From an uncultured Pelagibacteraceae bacterium (GTDB taxonomy: Bacteria > Pseudomonadota > Alphaproteobacteria > Pelagibacterales > Pelagibacteraceae), in NCBI GenBank assembly GCA_902537055.1, contig CACAZW010000003.1:1-64000 (forward strand): a stretch of 64,000 bases of DNA, given 5' to 3'. Below, in pieces: positions 50,896-59,346 of the stretch; the stretch's first letter is position 1, and each line of letters starts with the position of its first letter. Below the pieces are notes generated by a model that saw only the letters and a list, made by a program, of their open reading frames with translations, had not been told where the DNA came from and ran no database searches. The position numbers and the translations under genes were made by a program.

Positions 50896-51773
50896 GCAGC
50901 TTTTTTTTGTCTAACTAACTGATCAAAGCTTTTTGATAATCCTAATATAACATCACAAATTTTGTATTTATGATCTGATATGCTTGCAACAGGTGTTATT
51001 TCAGCTGCAGTGCCAGTTAAGAAACATCCATCAAAATTACCTAGTTCATCTGGAGAAATTTTTCTTTCATGAACTTTAATATTTTTTGATTTCGCTAATT
51101 CAATTACCGCTTGTCTTGTAATACCATTTAAAAAAGAATCTGGTGTTGGTGTATGTAATTCATTATTTTTATCTTTAAAAAAAATGTTTGCACTTGTTCC
51201 TTCTGCAACATTACCTTCAAAATCTAACATTAATGATTCAGAATACCCTTGTTGTTCAGCTTCGTGTTTTGAAAGAGTACAAATCATATATAATCCAGCT
51301 GCTTTTGCATCCCAAGGAATAGTATTTGGAGCCGGTCTTCTCCATTTAGAAATATTTAATCTTATTCCTTCAGCTTTTAATTTTGGATCAAAATATGCAG
51401 GCCATTCCCATGTTGCTATTGCAACATTAATTGAAGTTTTCTGTGCAGACACACCCATCATTTCGCTTCCTCTCCATGCAAATGGTCTTACATATCCATT
51501 TTGAATATTTTGAACCGCCACTATTTTTTTAGAGGCTTCATTTATTTCATCTTTTGTATAAGGAATATTAATGTCTAATCTTTTTGCAGAATAAAATAAT
51601 CTATCTGTGTGCTCTTCTAGCTTAAATATTTCTCCGTCGTATACTCTTTCACCTTCAAAAACTAAACTTGCATAATGTAGTCCATGACTGATTACATGGC
51701 ATTTTGCATCTTGCCATTCAACAAGCTCATTATTGTACCAAATTTTTCCTGATCGTTTATCGAAAGGTATCAT
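50892..51773 (-). CDS. ilvE: Branched-chain amino acid aminotransferase
   Basis: A fold-type IV PLP enzyme for the last step of Val/Leu/Ile synthesis. Seen: VISHGLHYASLVFEGERVYDG, GYVRPFAWRGSEMMGV, NTIPWDAKAAGLYMICTLSKHEA (Schiff-base Lys), MLDFEGNVAEGTSANIFF and LTGTAAEITPVASI. Length of 293 residues is normal. It is divergent from the marR gene and converges on pgsA with a 4-base overlap. Confidence 0.95.
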   Translation of the reverse strand: MIPFDKRSGKIWYNNELVEWQDAKCHVISHGLHYASLVFEGERVYDGEIFKLEEHTDRLFYSAKRLDINIPYTKDEINEASKKIVAVQNIQNGYVRPFAWRGSEMMGVSAQKTSINVAIATWEWPAYFDPKLKAEGIRLNISKWRRPAPNTIPWDAKAAGLYMICTLSKHEAEQQGYSESLMLDFEGNVAEGTSANIFFKDKNNELHTPTPDSFLNGITRQAVIELAKSKNIKVHERKISPDELGNFDGCFLTGTAAEITPVASISDHKYKICDVILGLSKSFDQLVRQKKAA

Positions 51774-51832
51774 TATTTAATTTTATAAAAAAATATATTT
51801 GTATATATAATATGTCAATATAACTTACCAAT

Positions 51833-52276
51833 ATGAAAAAACTTTTATATTTAAAAGATGATGATCTCAAACAATATATTGAAAAAATATTTCTTGGCTA
51901 CAGAGAGACTGTCTCAGATGCTAGAAATGTGTTGAATAAATACTCCATAGGTGTCGCACATAACAAGGTTATTCATCTAATTTCATTATATGAGGGTATC
52001 ACAATATCAGAACTTTTAAGAAAATTGAAAGTTACAAAGCAAAGTTTGAATAGAGTTTTGAAAGATTTAATAAATTTAAAAGCTATAAAATATGAAAGAG
52101 ATCAAGTTGATACGAGAATAAAACATGTGTTCTTAACAGAGGAAGGAGAAAAATTATTTAACGAAATTTTCTCAGCTCAAAAGAAAAGAATTTACCAAGC
52201 ATTCTCCGCATCAAAAGCAAATGAGGTTGTCAGTTTTGATAATGTTTTAAAAAAAATAATTAATGGAAAAATTTAA
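51833..52276 (+). CDS. MarR-family winged-helix regulator
   Basis: A 147-residue regulator: HLISLYEGITISELLRKLKVTKQSLNRVLKDLINLKAIKYERDQVDTRIKHVFLTEEGEKLFNEI shows the helix-turn-helix (LRKLKVTKQSLNRVL) and wing (DTRIKHVFLT). The ligand and targets are unknown. It overlaps the response regulator gene by 14 bases, so all three genes of this unit are probably coupled. It is divergent from ilvE across a 59-base AT-rich gap. Confidence 0.88.
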   Translation: MKKLLYLKDDDLKQYIEKIFLGYRETVSDARNVLNKYSIGVAHNKVIHLISLYEGITISELLRKLKVTKQSLNRVLKDLINLKAIKYERDQVDTRIKHVFLTEEGEKLFNEIFSAQKKRIYQAFSASKANEVVSFDNVLKKIINGKI

Positions 52277-52940
52277 AGCACATATTTTAGTTGTAGATGA
52301 TGATGATGGTATAAGAGAATTAGTTAAGGAATATCTTTCTCAAAATAATTATCTCGTAACTAGCTCAAATAGCGCCGAAGATGCTCTTGAAAAAGTTAAA
52401 GTTATAAAATTTGATTTAATAGTGCTTGATATAATGATGCCAGGCAAAAGTGGTTTAGAATTTACAGAGGAAAATAAAGACAAAATTTCAACCCCAATAA
52501 TTCTTTTAACAGCGAAAGGTGAAGCCTCAGAAAGAATAGAGGGTTTAGATATTGGTGCAGACGATTACCTTCCAAAACCTTTTGAGCCAAAAGAATTAAT
52601 ACTTAGAATTAATAATATCTTAAATAAAACAAAATATAGAAATACAAAGAGAAAATTTAAATTTGGTAAGATTGAGATTGATCTTAATAAACAATTTATT
52701 TTAAAAAATGATAAATCGATAAAAATTAATAATACAGAAAAAATAATTTTGGATAAAATGGTTAACTCTCCTGGAAAGATTTTTAAAAGAGAAGAAATTG
52801 GAAGTTTTATAAAAATTGATAAAGAAAGATCAGTCGATGTAGTAATTACAAGACTTAGGAAGAAAATTGAAGAAAACCCAAAAAGCCCAAATTATTTGCA
52901 AACAATAAGAGGTGAAGGTTATGTTTTATGGATTGAGTAA
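52263..52940 (+). CDS. OmpR-family response regulator
   Basis: Two-component regulator of 225 residues. The receiver domain has the acidic pocket VDDDDG, the phospho-acceptor Asp in LIVLDIMMPGKSG, Thr in ILLTAKGE and the conserved Lys in YLPKPFEP. A C-terminal winged-helix DNA-binding domain follows (SVDVVITRLRKKIEENPKSPNYLQTIRGEGYVLW). It lies between the marR gene and the kinase gene, overlapping both. In alphaproteobacteria this trio resembles the petR/petP-envZ type arrangement, but the regulon cannot be read from the sequence. Confidence 0.93.
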   Translation: MEKFKAHILVVDDDDGIRELVKEYLSQNNYLVTSSNSAEDALEKVKVIKFDLIVLDIMMPGKSGLEFTEENKDKISTPIILLTAKGEASERIEGLDIGADDYLPKPFEPKELILRINNILNKTKYRNTKRKFKFGKIEIDLNKQFILKNDKSIKINNTEKIILDKMVNSPGKIFKREEIGSFIKIDKERSVDVVITRLRKKIEENPKSPNYLQTIRGEGYVLWIE

Positions 52941-54234
52941 ATATATAAAAAACATCTTGCCTAAAAGACTTTTTTATAGAGGTCTACTCATAGTTGCTGT
53001 TCCAATAGTAGTCATGCAAATAACTATCTCTTTAGTTTTTTTTGATAGTCTATGGATCAAAACTAATTCTGGAATGACAAGAGCATTGGTTTCTGAAGTC
53101 AAAACTTTTGTAGACGCTTATGATAACGATGAAACAAATAAAGATTTTATAATAATTTTATTCAAAGAGCATTTGGGTTTTAATATCAAATATGAAAAAG
53201 ATAAAATGTTGCCAAATAAAATACCAGAAAGATGGTTCAGCCCAGTAGATCGATCACTAAGGAGAGAATTGAAGAAAAAAAATTTAACTTATTGGTTTGA
53301 TACAACTAACTTTAAAGAGGTTGTTGATTTAAAAATAGGGTACTCAAAAGGCTATTTTCAATTTTATATTCCAAAAGACAGGCTTACTACAAGTTCAGCT
53401 AGATTATTTGGACTTTGGATAACATTACCAGCATTATTAATGATAGCAGTAGCAATAATTTTTCTAAAGAATCAAACTAGACCTATAACTAAACTTGCAG
53501 AAGCATCTGAAAGATTTGGAAGAGGAGAAGATATAGACGAATTTAGACCCTCTGGAGCGCTTGAAATTCGAAAAGCTGGTTTAGAGTTTGATAAAATGAG
53601 AAAGAGAATACTTAGACATCTAAATCAAAGATCTGAAATGTTGTCAGGTATCAGTCATGATTTAAGAACACCTTTGACAAGGATAAAACTTCAAATAGCA
53701 ATGATTAAAGATAAGAGTGTTGTAGAGAAACTTTCAAGAGATGTTGATGAAATGGAAAAAATGTTAAATGAATATCTTCAATTCGCAAGATCTGGGGCAA
53801 AAGATAGGACTGAAACGTTTGATATTTCTGTTCTTCTTGAAGATATTTGTAAAAAGTATGAGAAACCAAATATAAAATATTTTTTAAAAGAAAGGGTTTA
53901 TTTTGATGGAAGAAAGAATTTAATTAGTAGGTGTATTAATAACCTTATAGATAATTCTCTAAAATTTGCTGACAATGTTGAATTGTATCTAAAAAAAGGA
54001 AGATCAACTATTAATATCTCAATAGAGGATGATGGTCCAGGAATACCACAGAAAGAACATCAAAATGTTTTGAAGCCATTTTATAAAATTGACAAAAGTA
54101 GATCAGAAACAAAATCAAGTGTTGGTCTTGGCTTAGCTATATCATCTGATGTCGTAAAATCACATGGGGGAGATCTTAAATTTGATAAGTCTAGTTTAGG
54201 TGGATTAAAAGTTATTATTTCTTTGCCCGTTTAG
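52921..54234 (+). CDS. EnvZ-like sensor histidine kinase
   Basis: A membrane kinase with two transmembrane segments (GLLIVAVPIVVMQITISLVFF; LWITLPALLMIAVAIIFL) around a periplasmic domain of about 120 residues. HAMP, the phosphoacceptor SGISHDLRTPLTRIKLQ (His in the H-box) and the ATPase boxes NNLIDNSLKFA and EDDGPGIP..SVGLGLAISSDVV follow. The track uses GTG 52912; I prefer ATG 52921, with AGAGG 8 bases upstream. It overlaps the response regulator gene by 20 bases and should be its partner. The signal is unknown. Confidence 0.92.
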   Translation: MFYGLSKYIKNILPKRLFYRGLLIVAVPIVVMQITISLVFFDSLWIKTNSGMTRALVSEVKTFVDAYDNDETNKDFIIILFKEHLGFNIKYEKDKMLPNKIPERWFSPVDRSLRRELKKKNLTYWFDTTNFKEVVDLKIGYSKGYFQFYIPKDRLTTSSARLFGLWITLPALLMIAVAIIFLKNQTRPITKLAEASERFGRGEDIDEFRPSGALEIRKAGLEFDKMRKRILRHLNQRSEMLSGISHDLRTPLTRIKLQIAMIKDKSVVEKLSRDVDEMEKMLNEYLQFARSGAKDRTETFDISVLLEDICKKYEKPNIKYFLKERVYFDGRKNLISRCINNLIDNSLKFADNVELYLKKGRSTINISIEDDGPGIPQKEHQNVLKPFYKIDKSRSETKSSVGLGLAISSDVVKSHGGDLKFDKSSLGGLKVIISLPV

Positions 54235-54457
54235 TTTTTTTTTTTATTTTTTTTTCAGCAATTTTTTTTTCTAATTTTTCTATTCTTTTATTTAATATAT
54301 CGATTTCATCTTTACTTACTAAATTCATTTTAAGGATAATTTCTTCTTTTTTTGAGCGTAAAATATTTACGACTTCATCACTAAAATCTTTGTAGTTGAC
54401 CAGTCCTTCTTCCAAAAATTTTGCAAATTTATCAAATACGAATCTTGATTTTGACAT
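54215..54457 (-). CDS. UbiK/YqiC-like accessory protein (BMFP domain)
   Basis: An 80-residue protein: helical SKSRFVFDKFAKFLEEGLVNYKDFSDEVVNILRSKKEEIILKMNLVSKDEIDILNKRIEKLEKKIAEKK. The pattern of an N-terminal helix, LVSKDEID and a C-terminal coiled coil fits the BMFP/UbiK family, whose E. coli member assists aerobic ubiquinone synthesis. The basic tail KKIKKKTKRAKK is unusual in length. Its last 20 bases overlap the convergent kinase gene. Short proteins of this kind are hard to be sure of. Confidence 0.68.
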   Translation of the reverse strand: MSKSRFVFDKFAKFLEEGLVNYKDFSDEVVNILRSKKEEIILKMNLVSKDEIDILNKRIEKLEKKIAEKKIKKKTKRAKK

Positions 54458-54505
54458 AATAATTTCTTATCAAAGTTTAAGTAATATTTATAATATTACA
54501 ATTAA

Positions 54506-55282
54506 ATGTTTATTAATAATTTTGACCCAGTCGCTTTTGAGATCTTTTCATTAGAAATTAGATGGTATTCCTTGTCTTATATATTTGGCTTACTATTTGG
54601 CTGGTATTTTGCAAAAAACAAATTAATCAAAGATAATGCTCAGAGAGAATATTTTGATGATTATATAACCTATTTGATCATAAGTATCATCCTTGGTGGA
54701 AGACTTGGATATGTAATTATTTATGATTCTATTTATTTTATCAGCAATCCAATTGAGATTATAAAAATTTGGCAAGGTGGCATGTCTTTTCACGGTGCAC
54801 TAATTGGAATTATTATAGGAACTTATTTTTTCTGCAAAAATAAAAATCAAAATATTTTTAGTTATTTAGATGTGGTTGCTGTTTGTTCTCCTATAGGAAT
54901 TTTTTTAGGAAGAATATCAAATTTCATAAACTCAGAACTTTATGGCATAGAAACAAATGTGCCATGGTCAGTAAAGTTTATAAAAATTGATGATTTAAAT
55001 AGACATCCTTCACAAATTTATGAGGCAATATTTGAGGGAGTTGTTCTATTTATTATTTTAAGTTTGTTGTTTAATAGATTAAGGAACATACCTGGGATTA
55101 TTTCGGGGTATTTTTTAATTTTATACTCTTTTTTTAGATTTGTTATCGAGTTCTTTAGAGAACCAGATCAGCAACTAGGTTATTTATTCTTCAACTTGAG
55201 TATGGGGCAAATAATAAGTTGTATAGCACTAACTTGCGGATTAATTATCATCTATTATAAAAATGCTAATAGGACAGAATAA
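54506..55282 (+). CDS. lgt: Prolipoprotein diacylglyceryl transferase
   Basis: Attaches diacylglycerol to the lipobox Cys of prolipoproteins, such as BamD in this window. About seven membrane helices. Signatures: FEIFSLEIRWYSLSYIFG, GGRLGYVI, GGMSFHGALIGII (HGG-type motif with essential His) and GRISNFINSELYG. RHPSQIYEAIFEG and FRFVIEFFREPDQQLG follow. Length of 258 residues is normal. It overlaps the next gene by 20 bases. Confidence 0.96.
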   Translation: MFINNFDPVAFEIFSLEIRWYSLSYIFGLLFGWYFAKNKLIKDNAQREYFDDYITYLIISIILGGRLGYVIIYDSIYFISNPIEIIKIWQGGMSFHGALIGIIIGTYFFCKNKNQNIFSYLDVVAVCSPIGIFLGRISNFINSELYGIETNVPWSVKFIKIDDLNRHPSQIYEAIFEGVVLFIILSLLFNRLRNIPGIISGYFLILYSFFRFVIEFFREPDQQLGYLFFNLSMGQIISCIALTCGLIIIYYKNANRTE

Positions 55283-56303
55283 AAAAATTTCATTAGATAA
55301 ATTTATTTACAAATCTTTGTATGACAAGGATAATGGTTATTATATTAAAAAAAATCCTTTCGGAAAAAAAGGTGATTACATAACATCTCCGAATATTTCT
55401 GTTCTTTTTTCAGAAATGATATCTATTTGGTTAATTTCATTTTGGGAGAATTTAAAAAAGCCAAAAAAAATAAATATTGTAGAGCTGGGTGCAGGTAATG
55501 GTGAGATGATGTCGCAAATTATACAAACTTTAAATAATTTTAAGGAAATTAGTTTATCTGCCAATTTCTTAATTTTAGAAAAAAGTCCATTGCTGATAAA
55601 AATTCAGAAAAGTAAAATAGATAAGAAAAAAGCAAGTTGGATTAGAAATTTAAGAGAAATTCCAAAAGCTCCAACTATATTCTTGGCTAATGAATTTTTT
55701 GATGCATTTCCTATCAAGCAGTTTTTAAAGAAAAGCAATAATTGGTATGAAAAATATGTAGCATACAAAAAAAATAAGTTTGAAGTTTGTGATCAAAAAG
55801 TGTCGTCAAAAATAATTGAGAGATATTTAGGTAAGGATATAAAAAAAGAAAAATTTGTTGAATATTCACCTTCAGCAATGAAATTTGTTAACGAAATAGG
55901 GAATTTTATTTTCAAAAATAATGGTGGTTTATTAATGATAGACTATGGCTTTACCAGTGGAAAAATGAAAAATACTTTGCAAAGTGTTGAGAAGCATAGA
56001 AAAATTAGTTTTTTAGAAAATCCCTATAATTCAGATATTACTCATTTAATAAATTTTAAAATGTACGAGAAAGAGTTTGCAAATTCTAATTTGAAATCTT
56101 TAATAACAACCCAAGGTAATTTCTTAATGAAATTAGGAATATTAAAAAGAGCTGAGATTATAAGTAAAAATTTACAATTTAGTAAGAAAGCTGACATATT
56201 TTATAGAATAAAAAGATTAATTGATGCAAAATATATGGGCTCTTTGTTTAAAGTATTATTTGTAAGCAAATCCAAAAATAATTTTAATTTGGGTTTTAAG
56301 TGA
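55263..56303 (+). CDS. MidA/NDUFAF7-like SAM-dependent protein methyltransferase (DUF185)
   Basis: In mitochondria the homologue NDUFAF7 dimethylates an arginine of a complex I subunit; bacterial members are less studied. Seen: KNPFGKKGDYITSPNISVLFSEMISIW, the SAM loop IVELGAGNGEMMSQII, IFLANEFFDAFPIKQFLKK and LLMIDYGFTSGKM. Length of 346 residues is typical. The lgt-midA-pgeF order is common in alphaproteobacteria. It overlaps lgt upstream and has a GTGA overlap with pgeF. Confidence 0.9.
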   Translation: MLIGQNKKISLDKFIYKSLYDKDNGYYIKKNPFGKKGDYITSPNISVLFSEMISIWLISFWENLKKPKKINIVELGAGNGEMMSQIIQTLNNFKEISLSANFLILEKSPLLIKIQKSKIDKKKASWIRNLREIPKAPTIFLANEFFDAFPIKQFLKKSNNWYEKYVAYKKNKFEVCDQKVSSKIIERYLGKDIKKEKFVEYSPSAMKFVNEIGNFIFKNNGGLLMIDYGFTSGKMKNTLQSVEKHRKISFLENPYNSDITHLINFKMYEKEFANSNLKSLITTQGNFLMKLGILKRAEIISKNLQFSKKADIFYRIKRLIDAKYMGSLFKVLFVSKSKNNFNLGFK

Positions 56304-57052
56304 TTAAGTCAAAAATTTTTAGAGATCAAAAATCCATTTCACATTATTTTTTTAATAGATTGGGTGGCACCTCAAAAGGAATTTACAAAAGTTTAAATTG
56401 TGGAAAAGGTTCAAAAGATAAAATTGCTAATATAAGTAAAAATTTAAAAATAGTTTCGAAAAAAATAGGCTGCACAAGTGGAAATCTAGTTTCTCTTAAT
56501 CAAATTCACAGTAATAAAGTTTACAAAATAAGTGGTATTCCAAAAAAAAGATTGACTGGAGACGCGATGATTACAAATAAGCGAAATATTGCGATTAGTA
56601 TACTCACTGCAGATTGTGCACCAATTCTAATTATAGAAAAAAAGCAAAAATTTGTTGGTGCAATACATGCTGGGTGGAAAGGTGCTTTTAAAGGAATAAT
56701 AAAAAAAACAATCCAACTTTTAAAAAAAAATGGATGCTCAGAGAAAGATATGATTGCTTGCATTGGGCCATGTATAAAAAAAAATAACTACGAAGTAAAA
56801 AATGATTTTTTTAAATTATTTAAGGATAAGAATAAAAAAAATGTGAATTTCTTTACATTTAAAAAGAAAAAAATTTATTTTGATTTAAGCGAGTATATAA
56901 AATCTCAATTTTATGAAAATGGAGTTAAAAAAATAGATATAATAAGGAAAGATACCTACGCTATAGAAAATAACTTTTTTAGTTCTAGAAGATCAAAAAA
57001 AAATAAGCATAACGATTATGGTAGAAATATTTCTGCAATTATGATTAAATAA
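56300..57052 (+). CDS. pgeF: Peptidoglycan editing factor PgeF (YfiH, multicopper-oxidase-like family)
   Basis: In E. coli this family removes wrong residues from UDP-MurNAc-peptides. Seen: HYFFNRLGGTSKGIYKSLNCG, LNQIHSNKVY (His), LTADCAPILI (Cys), GAIHAGWKGAFKGIIKKTI (His) and ACIGPCIKKNNYEV. The start is GTG at 56300, forming GTGA with the midA stop. Length of 250 residues is normal. The link to peptidoglycan fits the neighbouring cell-envelope genes. Confidence 0.92.
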   Translation: MIKSKIFRDQKSISHYFFNRLGGTSKGIYKSLNCGKGSKDKIANISKNLKIVSKKIGCTSGNLVSLNQIHSNKVYKISGIPKKRLTGDAMITNKRNIAISILTADCAPILIIEKKQKFVGAIHAGWKGAFKGIIKKTIQLLKKNGCSEKDMIACIGPCIKKNNYEVKNDFFKLFKDKNKKNVNFFTFKKKKIYFDLSEYIKSQFYENGVKKIDIIRKDTYAIENNFFSSRRSKKNKHNDYGRNISAIMIK

Positions 57053-57062
57053 GCAATCTCGG

Positions 57063-57995
57063 ATGAAAATTCTCACAGGAAACAGTAATAAACATCTTAG
57101 TCAAAAAATATCTAAATTTTTAAAAAATAGACTAGTAAATTCAAATATAAGAAAATTTGCAGACGGAGAAATCTATGTCGAAATTAATGAGAATATTAGA
57201 GGCAATAGTATTTTTTTAATTCAATCCGTTTCATCTCCTGCAAATGACAATTTAATGGAATTACTACTATCGATTGACGCTTTAAAAAGATCATCGGCCA
57301 AAAACATAACTGCAGTGATCCCATATTTTGGATATGCAAGACAAGATAGAAAGGTGGTTCCTAGAACATCTATATCTGCAAAACTTGTATCTAATCTTAT
57401 TGCAAAGGCAGGTGCAGACAGAGTCGTTACAGTTGATTTACATTCGGGACAAATTCAAGGATTTTTTGATATTCCTGTAGATAACTTATTTGCAACTCCA
57501 ATATTTGCTAGACACATAAAAAAGAAATTAAAAAAAAATAATATAATCTGTGTTGCTCCAGATGTCGGTGGCACCGCAAGAGCAAGGGCTTTAGGAAAAT
57601 TGTTAAATGTAGATTTAGCAATAGTAGACAAAAGAAGACCCGCTCCTGGAAAGTCAGAAGTAATGAATGTAATTGGAAATGTGAAAAATAAAACTTGTAT
57701 ATTAGTTGATGATATAATCGACTCTGGTGGAACAATTGTAAATGCAGCTTCTGAATTAAAAAAAAGAGGAGCTAAAGATGTTCACGTGTATGTAACACAT
57801 GGAGTATTAAGTGGTAATGCTGTTGAAAAAATTAAGAAATCTTCGATAAAAAATTTAGTTGTAACTGATACAATAGATAATTCAATGAAAGTTAAAAAAG
57901 CTAAGAATATTGAGGTATTAACAATCTCTAATTTGGTTGGAGAAGCTATAAAAAGAATATCAAATTCTACTTCAGTATCAGATCTATTTAAATAA
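57063..57995 (+). CDS. prs: Ribose-phosphate pyrophosphokinase (PRPP synthase)
   Basis: Makes PRPP for nucleotides, histidine and tryptophan. Seen: KFADGEIYVEINENIRG, FLIQSVSSPANDNLMELLL, AVIPYFGYARQDRK, VVTVDLHSGQIQGFF and the PRPP-binding loop CILVDDIIDSGGTIVNAA. Length of 310 residues is normal for class I enzymes. In a common proteobacterial order it is followed by rplY, pth and ychF, as here. Confidence 0.97.
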   Translation: MKILTGNSNKHLSQKISKFLKNRLVNSNIRKFADGEIYVEINENIRGNSIFLIQSVSSPANDNLMELLLSIDALKRSSAKNITAVIPYFGYARQDRKVVPRTSISAKLVSNLIAKAGADRVVTVDLHSGQIQGFFDIPVDNLFATPIFARHIKKKLKKNNIICVAPDVGGTARARALGKLLNVDLAIVDKRRPAPGKSEVMNVIGNVKNKTCILVDDIIDSGGTIVNAASELKKRGAKDVHVYVTHGVLSGNAVEKIKKSSIKNLVVTDTIDNSMKVKKAKNIEVLTISNLVGEAIKRISNSTSVSDLFK

Positions 57996-58040
57996 TTTAC
58001 TTGTAAAATTTAGTTTCATAAGTTAAAAACCCGACACTTT

Positions 58041-58757
58041 ATGAGTTTATTAGCAGCCACAATAAGAGAGACAAAAACTAAGGGTGAAGTAAAATCACTT
58101 AGAAGTAAAGGTATGGTTCCAGGAATTATTTATGGAGGAGAAGAGCCAAATCAAAAAATCTCTGTCTCTGTTAAAGAAGTAAAAAATTTATTAAATAAAG
58201 AAAATATTTTATCAAATATAATTTCAATTAATATTGAAGGAAAAGAACAAAAAGTTTTACCAAGAGTTATTGATTTTGATACGGTTACAGATGAGCCCAT
58301 ACATTTAGATTTTTTAAGAATTGTTAAAGGTGCGAAAGTAATTTTAGAAATTCCAGTTAAATTTATAAACCACGAATTGTCACCAGGATTAAAAAGAGGT
58401 GGGGTTTTGAATATCGTAAGACGTAAAGTTGAATTAAGATGTCCTACAGAAAATATACCAACAGAGTTAGTTGTAGATTTAAATAACTTAGATATTGGAG
58501 CAAGTATTAAAATATCTTTTATAAATTTACCTGAAAATGTAACGCCTACAATTCAAGGAAGAGACTTTGTAATCGCAACCGTCGCAGCACCAACGGTTGT
58601 TAAAGAGCCTGAAAAACCAGCAGAAGCTGAGGGAGAAGGTGGGGAAGCTGTGGAGGCAGCTGCGGATGGAGATGCTAAATCTGAAGAAGGTGCAGAAAAA
58701 GCTGCAGATGGTGATAAAGGAAAAGAAGAAGGAAAAGCTCCAGCAGAGAAAAAATAA
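58041..58757 (+). CDS. rplY: 50S ribosomal protein bL25 (Ctc form) with a charged C-terminal tail
   Basis: Binds 5S rRNA. The L25 domain (LLAATIRETKTKGEVKSLRSKGMVPGIIYGGEEPN) and the TL5/Ctc beta domain (VKFINHELSPGLKRGGVLNIVRRKVELRCPTENIPTELVVDL) are clear. The last ~50 residues are a low-complexity Glu/Ala/Gly/Lys tail (EAEGEGGEAVEAAADGDAKSEEGAEK..), and the DNA there is visibly richer in G and C than its surroundings. Such tails occur in other alphaproteobacterial L25 proteins. Confidence 0.95.
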   Translation: MSLLAATIRETKTKGEVKSLRSKGMVPGIIYGGEEPNQKISVSVKEVKNLLNKENILSNIISINIEGKEQKVLPRVIDFDTVTDEPIHLDFLRIVKGAKVILEIPVKFINHELSPGLKRGGVLNIVRRKVELRCPTENIPTELVVDLNNLDIGASIKISFINLPENVTPTIQGRDFVIATVAAPTVVKEPEKPAEAEGEGGEAVEAAADGDAKSEEGAEKAADGDKGKEEGKAPAEKK

Positions 58758-58785
58758 TAATCTGTGAAAATAATAATAAAATAAA

Positions 58786-59346
58786 ATGTTGTTACTCGTA
58801 GGTTTGGGTAATCCAACCCCAAACAGTCATAATAATAGACATAATATAGGTTTTAAAGTTGTAGATGCTATAAATCAAAAATTTGGTCTTTCAAAGCAAA
58901 AGCCAAAATTTAAGGGTTTACTTACAACAGGTAATATTGGGGAAAAGAAAATTTATGCTATCAAACCTCTGACTTTCATGAACAACTCAGGAATATGTAT
59001 CAGAGAATTACTAGAATATTTCAAAATAGATGCAGAGGATGTGATTGTTTTTCATGATGATCTAGATGTAGAATTTGGAAAAATAAAGGCAAAATTTGGT
59101 GGATCAAGTGCAGGTCACAATGGAGTTGCTTCAATTGATAAATTTATTGGAAAAGACTATTCAAGAGTGAGGATTGGGATTGGAAAGCCAGAGAATAAAA
59201 TGTCTGTATCAGACTTTGTTTTAAATGATTTTTCTGATGATGAACAAGAACACTTAGAAAAAATTACTCACAATATAATAGACTCTATTGCTATTTTGAT
59301 AGATAAAAAATTAGATTTATTCTCAAGCAAAGTTAACAATAATTAA
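58786..59346 (+). CDS. pth: Peptidyl-tRNA hydrolase
   Basis: Releases peptides from stalled peptidyl-tRNAs. Catalytic and binding residues are seen in LVGLGNPTPNSHNNRHNIGFKVVD (Asn and His), LTFMNNSG (Asn), VFHDDLDVEFGKIKAKFGGSSAGHNGVASI (Asp and Asn) and RIGIGKP. Length of 186 residues is normal. It is followed directly (no gap) by ychF. Confidence 0.97.
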   Translation: MLLLVGLGNPTPNSHNNRHNIGFKVVDAINQKFGLSKQKPKFKGLLTTGNIGEKKIYAIKPLTFMNNSGICIRELLEYFKIDAEDVIVFHDDLDVEFGKIKAKFGGSSAGHNGVASIDKFIGKDYSRVRIGIGKPENKMSVSDFVLNDFSDDEQEHLEKITHNIIDSIAILIDKKLDLFSSKVNNN

